Below are positions 52,440-61,415 of a stretch of 64,000 bases of DNA, one piece after another. The position numbers and the translations under genes were made by a program. Under the pieces are notes generated by a model. The model had not been told where the DNA came from. It did not search any database and was given only the letters and a program-made list of their open reading frames with translations. This DNA comes from Hippopus hippopus (Eukaryota; Mollusca; Bivalvia; Cardiida; Cardiidae). Position 1 is the first letter of the stretch. Each line of letters opens with the position of its first letter. The DNA lies in assembly GCA_946811185.2 (NCBI GenBank), contig OX328100.1, positions 20,820,999-20,884,998 of the forward strand, in the 5' to 3' direction.

Positions 52440-52622
52440 CGTAAATCATGCCCATTTCTCGCCCCGCCAAAGGCGTTTAACCAGCATCCATCTCGTTTTC
52501 CAACGCTGTTTTCCACCATTTTAAAGACAAAAGCCGCTAATTGAGCGCGCATTTAATCTTTCGTCTGCAAATGCTTTCAATATATACAAAATTTAGATTT
52601 TGTTGTCAGGTAAATAGTTAAA
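52440..52622 (-). mobile_element. Family A MITE, degenerate
   Basis: GCGTTTAACCAGCATCCATC, TTTTCCACCATTTTAAAGAC, CGTCTGCAAATGCTTTCAAT and TTTTGTTGTCAGGTAAATAG TTAA. The left palindrome arm is replaced by unrelated sequence. Confidence 0.65.
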
Positions 52623-52989
52623 TCAGTGTTTTCCCATAGGCTGTTCGTATTAAATTGAGTGACATGTGACATTTATTTATTTTCAATCATTTTTATAATG
52701 TATGAAAAATAGACGGCGAGGCCCATGCGCCGTATATCCCTCCCAGTTAATAATTGTAAAGATACTGCGTTGCTGATAAGCCCATGAAGATATTGGCATT
52801 AATAATCTACTAAATGTCAGCATGGGACTCGGAAACCAGGAGAACGAGAAGCAAAAGCCAGTGGTGGAGTTTAGAATTCTGACAGTAGATTAGCCGGAGT
52901 TCTTGACAAATTTTCCCGCTGTTTTTACTGATAGGATTTTATACTCCGTCTGTGGCTGGCTAGTTTCAAAACTCTTTGGCAGTGAACAC
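52623..52989. other. Repeat-free segment, possible regulatory DNA
   Basis: Balanced composition with ATTA/TAAT motifs and a GGCGAGGCCCATGCGCCGTA stretch. No coding frame or repeat recognised. Confidence 0.3.
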
Positions 52990-53203
52990 GTAACCCCTTA
53001 GTCTGCTAAGCGCGAGACACCGACCTTTAGCGGACAGTGTAGATCTAAGATCAGACTGCACAGAATGTGCAGTCTGATCTTAGATCTACACTGTCCGATA
53101 CGGAGATATTTTTCCCTAATATATACATTTGAAATAGCATCATTTGGACTTGTACTATCGGCTTGAAAGTTTCATTTCATCTATTTAGCAGGAAAAGGGT
53201 TAA
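52990..53203 (-). mobile_element. Family D MITE, complete, perfect hairpin
   Basis: GTAACCCCTTAGTCTGCTAA to TTTAGCAGGAAAAGGGTTAA. The hairpin at 53033-53098 is fully paired; both arms have the GATCTAAGATC / GATCTTAGATC form, where the copy at 22284 has GATCCAAGATC / GATCTTGGATC. Reverse orientation, as shown by GGCTTGAAAGTTTCATTTCA. Confidence 0.9.
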
Positions 53204-53289
53204 AGCACAGAACAAAAAGATTCAGACATGTTGAGTCGTGGAAAAGGGGATGAAAGGAACCGAGTAGATCATGACTTATAAAATATAGT

Positions 53290-53350
53290 AGAGTCCGGAT
53301 CAAGGATCATACAACGATATGTGCAGTTTGATTCTGATCTACACTTAAGC
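53290..53350. mobile_element. Family D hairpin, degenerate
   Basis: GAGTCCGGATCAAGGATCAT...GTGCAGTTTGATTCTGATCT and ACACTTA. Confidence 0.5.
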
Positions 53351-53371
53351 AAAAGAAAAAACGTATACTAA

Positions 53372-53555
53372 ATAGGGATACATTTTATCTAACAACCGCC
53401 TGAATCTGGAGGTAGAATGATCCTTTGAACTGCAGAAAATTTACGAAAAATCAAAAAGTTTCGTTTCAGGTCAACCTGCGCGGATTGCGCAGCCTGACAT
53501 GGGTCTATAATTTTTGCACATGCTTTAAGCTCCCCTTTAAGAGACCGTGACAAAT
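53372..53555 (+). mobile_element. Family B MITE, 5'-truncated
   Basis: ACATTTTATCTAACAACCGC, CTGGAGGTAGAATGATCCTT, hairpin CAGGTCAACCTGCGC...GCGCAGCCTGACATG, and TTTGCACATGCTTTAAGCTC. Confidence 0.8.
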
Positions 53556-53678
53556 AATACTGACTGACTGTCGTTTGATAAAGGGTGAACCTTTACTGCA
53601 CCAATTCAAAATAAACATTTTGAATCAATACAATGTTTGGTTTTGTCGATTAATTATGAATAAGCAGAATAGAAGTTC

Positions 53679-53868
53679 AAGGCCCGTATTCACTAACCAT
53701 TCTTGAGAATATTCTTTGTCTTATTCTAGATTTAGAAAGTAAGACAACTGCTGATTGGCTAAACCATTTGGTTTAGCCAATCAAAAGTTGTGTTACTTTC
53801 AAATTTATAAAATTGTGGAGAATGAGGCTAAAAAGATTCTTAAGAACTTTCGGTGAATACGGGCCTAG
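53679..53868. mobile_element. Family F palindromic MITE
   Basis: GGCCCGTATTCACTAACCAT to CGGTGAATACGGGCC, with centre CTGATTGGCTAAACC / GGTTTAGCCAATCA. The terminal GGCCCG / CGGGCC is a matched variant of the GGTCCG / CGGACC in the copies at 9314 and 32073. Confidence 0.87.
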
Positions 53869-54238
53869 GTTTAACCACCCCCACCCCCCAGCTTAGACAC
53901 TGTAACATAAATAACGGAAAACTTTTCTGACTCACCAGATTTTCTCTATTAAAACTAAAGTTTTTTAAGTTCTAGGTGAAATTTGCCGTGGAGAAAAAAT
54001 GTCTTGAAATGCGATATTTATGATCCAGAAGGTTTGTATGAGAAAACATAAAAGTTTGGGAGTTCCCTGCCAATCAATGCCGGGATACAATCAGCGCCGC
54101 TAGCGGAGAGAGGGTGTCTACAGGGAAAATATGTATAGAATTATTGAACTCGACAGAAAAAGTGCGCGTAATGTTTTCGGTAAACATTAAACACGCCTGG
54201 TCAGGAGCCTGCAGTCTGTGTTCATGGTAGACTGTAAA

Positions 54239-54519
54239 TAAGCCCTGCTCTGGGAAAAAAGGGCTCTATGCATCTCCGTGATGCATTATACCAAGCATAT
54301 CATCACAAAAGTATGGATATACACAATCCATTTTGTCTTACAACCAAATATATTACGAGGTAGAATGGTCCTTGGACAAGCAGAAAATTTACCAAAACCA
54401 AAAAGTTTCTACCCAGGTCAGCCTGCGAGGATGTCATCTCTGGACTGCGGAGGCGGGCCTGGTGGGGGGGGATACTTTTTGTAGATGCATTTAATCCCCT
54501 TTTCACAGAGCATGAGTCA
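54239..54519 (+). mobile_element. Family B MITE with disrupted hairpin
   Basis: TAAGCCCTGCTCTGGGAAAA to CACAGAGCATGAGTCA. After CCCAGGTCAGCCTGCG the hairpin is interrupted by AGGATGTCATCTC, and the second arm is replaced by a G-rich stretch (GGGCCTGGTGGGGGGGG). Confidence 0.85.
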
Positions 54520-54543
54520 AGTGTTTTTTCTTTGCAAAAATGG

Positions 54544-54755
54544 TTAACCCTTATCCTGCTAAATAACTAAAATGAAATTTTCAACTCGATAGTAAAAACC
54601 CAAATATTGTTATTTCAAACGTATGTTTCGGGGAATAATATCTCCTTATCGGACAGTGTAGATCCAAGATCAGACTGCACGTTCTGTGCAGTCTGATCTT
54701 GATCTACGCTGTCCGCAAAAGGTCAGTGAGTCGCGCTTAGCAGCCTAAGGGTTAA
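54544..54755 (+). mobile_element. Family D MITE, complete (reference copy)
   Basis: 212 bp, TTAACCCTTATCCTGCTAAA to TTAGCAGCCTAAGGGTTAA. Inside: TCGATAGTAAAAACCCAAAT, ATCTCCTTATCGGACAGTGT, hairpin with core GATCAGACTGCAC...GTGCAGTCTGATC, and CCGCAAAAGGTCAGTGAGTC. Its last TTAA (54752-54755) is also the first TTAA of the next family A element. Confidence 0.93.
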
Positions 54756-54990
54756 CTCCTCGCGAGACGTCTAAAATCTTAATATACTCGTCGAAATGGA
54801 AAGCGTTTGCAGACAAAATATTACACGTGACTCGCATGATCGGATTTATCTATAAAAGGGTAGAAAACACTGGTCGGAAAGGAAGAGAAAAAGCTGACTA
54901 CCGGCATTTTCTTGTTACATCTACATTTTTTTCCCAAAATCCTTCTTTTTCAGGGTCTTTTAAACTCGGGAATTGTTTCTGGAATGAATA
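54752..54990 (+). mobile_element. Family A MITE abutting a family D element
   Basis: It starts TTAACTCCTCGCGAGACGTC, worn but collinear with family A. Then come CTCGTCGAAATGGAAAGCGT, TAAAAGGGTAGAAAACACTG, a worn palindrome around GCTGACTACCGGC, and ACTCGGGAATTGTTTCTGGA. Confidence 0.75.
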
Positions 54991-55129
54991 AACATTAGTC
55001 GATTTGCATAGGACTGGTTTATATGCCAGTTTAAGCACACACTCTATTAATACATGTACTCGTTGTACTTTAGTGGTTTTATCCGAAGATTCATTCCAGA
55101 AAATTTGACTATACAAATGCAAAAATGGA

Positions 55130-55372
55130 AGTGTATGGCACCGAAAAAAAGGTCCAGTGGCGACAAAAGATACGTAAGAGGGACAGAAAGATGGGCAGCA
55201 AGCGCAAAAATAGGTTCAATGCACAAAAAGAAAGGTTAAAGGCGCAAGTAATAGATACAAGACCCTGTGGCGCAAAAGATAGGTACAAGGCACTAAAAGA
55301 TAAGTAAAATGTGCAGAAAAGATGATTAGCAGGACCCACTGGCGCAAAAAGATAGGTGCTAGGTGCAAAGCA
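55130..55372. repeat. Imperfect minisatellite, ~20-24-bp units
   Basis: Variants of GGCGCAAAAGATAGGTACAA recur about ten times (GTGGCGACAAAAGATACGTA, AAGCGCAAAAATAGGTTCAA, GTGGCGCAAAAGATAGGTAC, CTGGCGCAAAAAGATAGGTG and others). The lysine/arginine-rich ORFs and the reverse Phe/Ser/Leu-rich ORF across it are repeat translations. Confidence 0.82.
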
Positions 55373-55810
55373 CAAGATATTTCCACATTGTATAAGTAAC
55401 TTATGAATTTGGTGAGATTTTAATTTTCCACTATGGGATATAATTACAAGAAATGATCACTAAATTAAAATGTGACTACTAGAAAATATTTTTAGCTTAG
55501 CTCATACAGCAATTCGTTAATGTATGTTTCCATACAAAGAAAGCTAAGTATTAGAGAAAATGGCATGGTTTCAATCAGGAGCTTTTTAACCAAAGGAAAA
55601 TATTGTTATAGTCTGACCATTTTAACCCCAGACCAATTTTGAAAGGGGTTTTATTGTTGGACAAATAGACAGACTTTCATAGGCGACTCTCTCCACTTAA
55701 AGATCACTATCATCCACATCTAGTGTTTCAGCTGAAACATGTTTATCTAGCAAAAACTAGTATAATCATTGTCACAACAGAAAATTATGCAGAAGAACAG
55801 ACTATGACTT
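55373..55810. other. No feature recognised
   Basis: AT-rich spacer. Confidence 0.4.
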
Positions 55811-56037
55811 TTAACCCTTTACCACACGACCAATTTTAGACCTGTCTGAATTGAAAGCATTTGCAGAGGACAGTTTCAATGTGGATCATATTAAATGATT
55901 TTTCTTTGATAGGGTAGAAAACATTTTGGGAAAAGGAGAAAATGCTGGTTACCAGCATTTTCTCCTTTTCCCACAATGTTTTCAAAAGCCTTCTCTATCA
56001 GGGTGTCAAAAGTCGTCATTGTGTGGTAAAGGGTTAA
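55811..56037 (+). mobile_element. Family A MITE, complete
   Basis: TTAACCCTTTACCACACGAC to GTGTGGTAAAGGGTTAA, TTAA on both sides, 227 bp. The palindrome has one unpaired difference (CATTTTGGG versus CCCACAATG). Confidence 0.93.
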
Positions 56038-56071
56038 ATGATCGGGAAAATATTGTTAGGATACAAACAGT

Positions 56072-56318
56072 TGAGTCATGCTCCGGGCAAAAGGGTCTAC
56101 ATGTATAATGTATCCCCGTGATTCATAACACCAAGCAAGTCATCTAGTAATTTGAGATCTATAAAATCTATTTTGTCTTAATGTCATTTTGTTTCAGCTG
56201 AATCCTGAGGTAGAATGGTCCTTTTTCAGGCAGAAAATTTAACAAAGCAAACAGTTTCGACGGGGAAATACTTTTTGCAGATGCATTAAGCCCGCTTTTT
56301 TTTACAGTGCATGGCTCA
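56072..56318 (+). mobile_element. Family B MITE with the hairpin deleted
   Basis: TGAGTCATGCTCCGGGCAAA to CAGTGCATGGCTCA. At ~56255 GTTTCGAC joins GGGGAAATACTTTTTGCAGA; the ~45-bp palindrome is absent while both flanks are intact. A partly repeated terminus, GAGCATGGCTTATATG, follows at once. Confidence 0.87.
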
Positions 56319-56867
56319 TAGAGCATGGCTTATATGAAACCTGCTTATCTATTAAAAACTAAAACAATGACGGGGAAAATATTGTTTGGACACAAACAGT
56401 TCCATTTATGGAGCGACTTCTCGTTTTCCTTCAGTGTTTTCAGAGCCTTTGTAACACGGGGCGTCAAATATCATATTTGTTGAAAAAGAGTCCAAGTGTA
56501 GTTTACTCTTAAACTTTTTTCAAGTATGCCTTTATACAAAGATATTCTGGACATCTGCAATAGGTATGTCTAGAATGGCATCTTGGGTTTGTGATATATT
56601 GGGTATGACATGCGGCATACACTTGTCAGCTTTCTTCTCTTAGAGGTCGCAGTATAAAACTAAACAATCAAAGCAATATGTATAGCCTTCTAATTTTTTT
56701 TTCCTTCAACTTCTACGGATTGTAATTTTAAGGACATTTACTGTTATCGTAGATTTTTTGGGACTATGTTTCATTGTATCTGCAGTCGTATGTTGTTTCA
56801 TTGACAGACATTTTACATTTGACGAAATTAATTAACAGAAAAACATGAGTTTTTTAGCGGAGAAAAT
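56319..56867. other. No feature recognised
   Basis: AT-rich spacer; part of the 56040 region (GGGAAAATATTGTT...GACACAAACAGTT) recurs near 56373, suggesting a local duplication. Confidence 0.4.
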
Positions 56868-57070
56868 GCGTTAACCCAAGAAATGGTGTTTATAAACATT
56901 GTGAGCAAAGGAGAAAATGCTCGTAATCAGCATTTTCCCCTTTTGCACAAAATGTTTACTGCAAGAATTTGAAAGACAAAAACCCGATTTTGAGCTACAT
57001 CTAATTTGTATTCTGCAAATGATTTAATTTTGCTCGAGTCCATTTTTTTTTAGTTTGGTAAAGAGTTTAG
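56868..57070 (-). mobile_element. Family A MITE, diverged
   Basis: GCGTTAACCCAAGAAATGG, palindrome around GCTCGTAATCAGC, TTCTGCAAATGATTTAATTT and TAGTTTGGTAAAGAGTTTA. Confidence 0.8.
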
Positions 57071-57186
57071 GTTTAAGCTTTTCATGTGGGAGGAAATAAA
57101 GGCAAAAAGAAACTTTCCTATAAGAGTAAGTTAAGGGCATGAAAGAACATTTGAATGGTTAATAATAATTCTGTTTAAAGGAAAAC

Positions 57187-57461
57187 GAGGCATGCTCTGT
57201 TGGGGGGAAAAAAAAAAGGCTGAACGCATCTGAAAAAAGTATCGACTCATGTCAGCCTGCGCAGTCCGCGCAGGCTGACATGGGTTGAAGCTTTTTGCTG
57301 TTGGTCAATTTTTCGTCTGTCGAAGAACCAGTGTACCTCATAATTCAGTCAGTTGTTTTACAAAATGGATTATATGGATCCATAATTATAATATAATGAT
57401 TTGTTTGGTTTCATGCATCACGGAGATGCATTAAACCCCCATTTTGCCCGAGCATGACTGA
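57187..57461 (-). mobile_element. Family B MITE, complete, reverse
   Basis: GAGGCATGCTCTGTTGGGG to CGAGCATGACTGA. Hairpin ACTCATGTCAGCCTGCGC...GCGCAGGCTGACATGGGT, then TTTACAAAATGGATTATATG and CATCACGGAGATGCATTAAA. Confidence 0.87.
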
Positions 57462-58063
57462 AATGCATTTTGTTCTCAGGTATGATATTAATTGTTAATA
57501 CCATTGTATTAGCATAAATTTGAACTTTTTTGTGTTAAAAAAAAAACCGATGGCATTATAATGATATAAATGACACTTTCTGTATAAAATGGAAGTGATA
57601 TTTCTATTAACAGATCCCACTAAATTTTAAGATGAATGTAGCAATTATCCACATTAGTTTTATAATAAATCAGAGTAAATTGGAAGTTAGACGGTTTCAA
57701 CCTTCTACTCACAGGGGAATGGCAGATTTGAAATGACAATTGTTAATGGGCCGAACTTGGCACCCGGTAAATTTGCGCGTGCTATATGGCACTTTCATCC
57801 ATCCGATTCGAGATCGTCCGTTCCTTATCACGTGACGAATCACCATGGAGATAGGAAATGGCAGTCAGAACTTGGAACCATATGAGAAATTATGATAAGT
57901 GGGCAACATGCATGCTAATCATTAGTTGTTGCACATTTTCCTGATGTGCCGAAATTGATATGAAATTTGTCGTTTGTAATAGTTCGTAGATAAAATAAGA
58001 GTTACACGCGGTGATTTTGGATAAGCCGGGAACTTTATCAAAATTAATGTCTCTCTGTTGTTG
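57462..58063. promoter_or_regulatory. Repeat-free segment, possible conserved non-coding element
   Basis: 57760-57990 is rich in sites such as GGAAATGGCAG, ATGCATGCTAATCATTAG and CACGTGACG, and lacks repeats. A conserved enhancer is possible given the developmental gene in the window, but this is inference. Confidence 0.25.
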
Positions 58064-58247
58064 TTAAACGCTTTGCCACACAATCCCGACTTTTATCGGC
58101 AACGAGGAAGACGACTTTAGAAACTATTGTGGAAAAAGGAGAAAAAGGCTGGTGACTAAGGATAAATTTCGCCATTTGGGCCACTTTTCATTTGTCTTCT
58201 GCTAATGTTTTCAATTTGGACCATTTTGTCATTTGGTAAAGAATTAA
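58064..58247 (-). mobile_element. Family A MITE, palindrome damaged, first of a pair
   Basis: TTAAACGCTTTGCCACACAA to GTCATTTGGTAAAGAATTAA. The right palindrome arm is lost after GAAAAAGGCTGGTGAC. Its final TTAA (58244-58247) starts the next copy. Confidence 0.82.
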
Positions 58248-58449
58248 GTCTGTGTCAAACGACAAAATCTTGGACTAGACCAAATAAACGCATTTGCAGA
58301 CGACAAATTAAAAGAAGCTCAAATGATGATAGGATAGAAAACATTGTGGGAAAAGGAGAAAATGTTGGTTACCAGCATTTTCTCCTTTTCCCACGATGTT
58401 TTCAAAAGCTTTCTCATTCAAAACTTGGAACTGTGTGGTAAAGGGTTAA
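58244..58449 (+). mobile_element. Family A MITE, second of a head-to-head pair
   Basis: TTAAGTCTGTGTCAAACGAC to TGTGTGGTAAAGGGTTAA, with an almost perfect palindrome (GTTGGTTACCAGC centre). It shares its left TTAA with the older reverse copy, the same arrangement as at 18647. Confidence 0.88.
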
Positions 58450-58886
58450 CCCTGGTTCACAATACAAAGGGATTTTTGAGCTTCTAAGCTTCAAAGTGTT
58501 TGAAATATACAGTTACACTTTTTTCTTTCTTTTTCTAAAGATAAAATAACTTTTATGTTGACACGATGTTTTATGGTTTAGCGACATGATATTGGTATAT
58601 AAATACGAGTTTAGTTTATGCTTTTATATGATATCTGCAGCCTTTTTATTTGTATTTAGAAGTTCTATCCGAAAGAGAATGCATGTGTGTTTGGGATTTA
58701 ATTAGGAGGAGTGTCTATCACTAATATTTTATGGTACCACATAACTGTCAATTGTTGTAACGTTTGATTCGAACCGGGAAGAGCGCTTTGTCCCTTCTTT
58801 AGTACAAAAATTGTCACTAGCTGTACGATTGGTCGCGATTGGTAAAATTTTTCTTTTTGAATTTGTGTACTATAGGAAAACTTCAA
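58450..58886. other. No feature recognised
   Basis: AT-rich spacer; the reverse 62-codon ORF at 58698-58886 has no recognisable similarity. Confidence 0.4.
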
Positions 58887-59135
58887 TAAGCGGCGCTCTG
58901 GGAAATAGGGTTTGATGCATTTTCCTGGTGAATTATACCAAGCAGGTCGTCACATAATTATGGATCCATGAAATTCAGGTTGTATAACAATCGAATTACT
59001 CATGAGGTAGAATGGTCCTTGGGCATGCATAAAATTTACAAATAATAAAAAGTTTCGACCCACGAACTGCGCAGGCTCATTTGGTCGATACTATTTGCAG
59101 ATGCATCAATCTCTACTTTCACAGCGCATGGCTCA
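58887..59135 (+). mobile_element. Family B MITE, hairpin reduced
   Basis: TAAGCGGCGCTCTGGGAAAT to CACAGCGCATGGCTCA. The hairpin has lost most of its first arm (TTTCGACCCACGAACTGCGC AGGCTC). Confidence 0.83.
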
Positions 59136-59600
59136 AATCTATCAAGAAGTAAATAAATGTATTGTTATAACAAAATTTATTTGACATTTGCCCCCCCCTT
59201 TAAGATTATTGTACCTGCTTGAATTTTCTTACTTACACGGAGAAGGCAATAGTGTCAAAGGAACCGTTGTTTTTCTCAGTATGTTTCTTAAAACACTAGA
59301 CATTGAAACACGATCGTTTTTCGTTTAAAATGTCAAAAATGTAAAATTGATAAATGATTTCATTGTTAGATATTATGCTTCAATGTATTATTAAAGTGAA
59401 ACAGCGTATGTACGTGATTACTTATTTACTGTTTGAGGTTCGCGCATAACAAAATCGAAATTTCTAAAGGAATGTATAAATTCTGATGGTAATTGATACT
59501 AGAAATACGACTATTGTTAAAGCCGAAATTCATAGTTTTATAAACAAACAAAGCCACAAAGCTTCTCATCATTTCTATACTCATACGTGTCTAAATATAT
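59136..59600. other. No feature recognised
   Basis: AT-rich spacer with a C8 run near 59191. Confidence 0.4.
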
Positions 59601-59857
59601 TGCGCAGCGCTCTGGGGACAGGGGTTTGAGTACAACTTTGAAATACACTACACTGAACAAGCCTTTGCACAAAATATATGAATGCATTTGATCTACCGCT
59701 AAATCATGAGGTAAAATAGTTTTTGGACATGCAGAAACTGATTTACTAATGGCAAAAAGTTTCGACCCATGTCAGCCTGCGCGGACTGCGCAGGCTGACT
59801 TGGGTTGATACTTTTTGCAGACGCATGAAAGCACCTTTAAAGATAGAAAATGACTCA
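59601..59857 (+). mobile_element. Family B MITE, left half diverged
   Basis: TGCGCAGCGCTCTGGGGACA; the GATCCATAAAATCC part is replaced. From AAATCATGAGGTAAAATAGT onward it matches, with a nearly perfect hairpin (CATGTCAGCCTGCGC...GCGCAGGCTGACTTG), to GAAAATGACTCA. Confidence 0.83.
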
Positions 59858-60564
59858 TATCTAAATTTAACCTAGAGAAAGTCCAGCGGAAATATAACGT
59901 TGAAACACACAGGAAAATGGAAGGAATGTTGAGACTTTTGATACAAACTGCGTGCCAAGACATAAGGTAATTGTGATTATTTATATATAAACTCCTAATT
60001 TGGACAATGAACATGGAAAGGTTAACCGTAGTCACATAAATTTCACCCGGTAAAACGCAAAAAAATCGGGATGGTTTGAGCGTAATGGCCGAGTCCGTGC
60101 GTTTATGTCAAAATTATGACATTTGTCTAGAAATGAAAAATGTTGACACTTTTGGGCACTAAGAAGATGGGCATGTTAAATCGTATATGACTTGATTGTT
60201 TTGCGTTTTTTTTGTTTATGTTTCCTTTGCTTTTGCGTTTTATATACCGTGTTTACCAAAACACTTAATTTGCTGTGTCCCACATTCATGTTCTTTTGAA
60301 AGAGGACAAACATGCTGTACTACCATGTAAGCAGGGACTAGTATATGGTAGACCATAACATATAATGAGTGGAATTGTTTGCGGTCCTGAAAGAAAAGTC
60401 GAGTGCGAATATCACTCATTTCTGTTAAAAAATGCTGTTATTATAGCATAGTGAGTAGGTATTGCTAACTGAAAATTTGTAAAACATAGAAAAAGATTTT
60501 TTTCCTAGCTTTGCTTCAGTTATTTTTGTTATTGACTTTTGGCCTCAGCTGCTATCAAATGGTA
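59858..60564. other. No feature recognised
   Basis: AT-rich spacer, no repeat family. Confidence 0.4.
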
Positions 60565-60752
60565 TTAACTCTTTATCACACGAAAAGCTTTTGACCTGTC
60601 GAAATTGAAAGTGTTTGCAGACAACAAATTACATATGATTCAACTGATGCGTCTTGGAAAAGGAGGAAATGCTGGCAATTTCTCATTTTCCCTCAATTTT
60701 TACCAGACTTTTTCCCCATGGTTGTTATAGCATGGAATAGTCTGATGAATTG
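60565..60752 (+). mobile_element. Family A MITE, diverged
   Basis: TTAACTCTTTATCACACGAA, TTGAAAGTGTTTGCAGACAA, a reduced palindrome (GAGGAAATGCTGGCAATTTC) and CATGGTTGTTATAGCATGGA. Confidence 0.75.
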
Positions 60753-61152
60753 GTACCATGAGCTCAAATGGTCGAGTGACCAGTAGGGCCCATGTTTTTC
60801 ATCTCGTAAAACTTTCAACGGAAATGGGCACGGGGGCAGTATATTTAAAAAAATAATAGGAAGGTAGTAGTTTTATTTAGAAATAAACTCATAAATTCTC
60901 ACTTTTCGTTTACAGAATTTTAGTTTTTTGTCCAGTTTGCTTGACATTTTAATGAAATTTTAACAAAAATGTCCTCTGGTGTGGTTTTTTGGCATTAGAC
61001 AACCAGTCTAGGATTTCCGCCACTCAGTTGAAAGTAACCAAATGAAAATCCTGTGATTAGTTGTTGTGGCAGACGAGTAAGACGAAACAGTGAACTTGAA
61101 AATATTGCAATATTGTTTTGCAAAAAGATACTCTGACTAAACAAATTATTAT
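60753..61152. other. No feature recognised
   Basis: AT-rich spacer. Confidence 0.4.
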
Positions 61153-61415
61153 TGGCTTACAACACACGAAAAGAGGCATTCGGAAATTTGCGTAAAGTGT
61201 CGTCTCGGATCAGCTTGCGCACTCCGCGCAGGCTGATCCGAAACGACACTTTCCGTTTTTACGTAATTTTCTGTTTTGCGCAAGTCTACTGTTGGACAAA
61301 ATTTAATGTAGTCGTAAAGCGCCGTCTCGGATTAGTCTGCGCTAACTGCGCAGGCTGATCCGTGACGACACTTTACGCAAATGTCCAAATGCCCCTTTTC
61401 GCGTGTTGCAGGCCA
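61153..61415 (+). mobile_element. Family C MITE, complete
   Basis: TGGCTTACAACACACGAAAA to TTCGCGTGTTGCAGGCCA, with both hairpins present (GGATCAGCTTGCGC...GCGCAGGCTGATCC and GGATTAGTCTGCGC...GCGCAGGCTGATCC). ATTAT directly flanks both ends (61148-61152 and 61416-61420), a possible 5-bp target duplication. Confidence 0.9.

Noticed and set aside
55109..55375. Lys/Arg-rich or Phe/Ser-rich small proteins
   Set aside because: They arise from an imperfect ~20-24-bp tandem repeat and are open on both strands.
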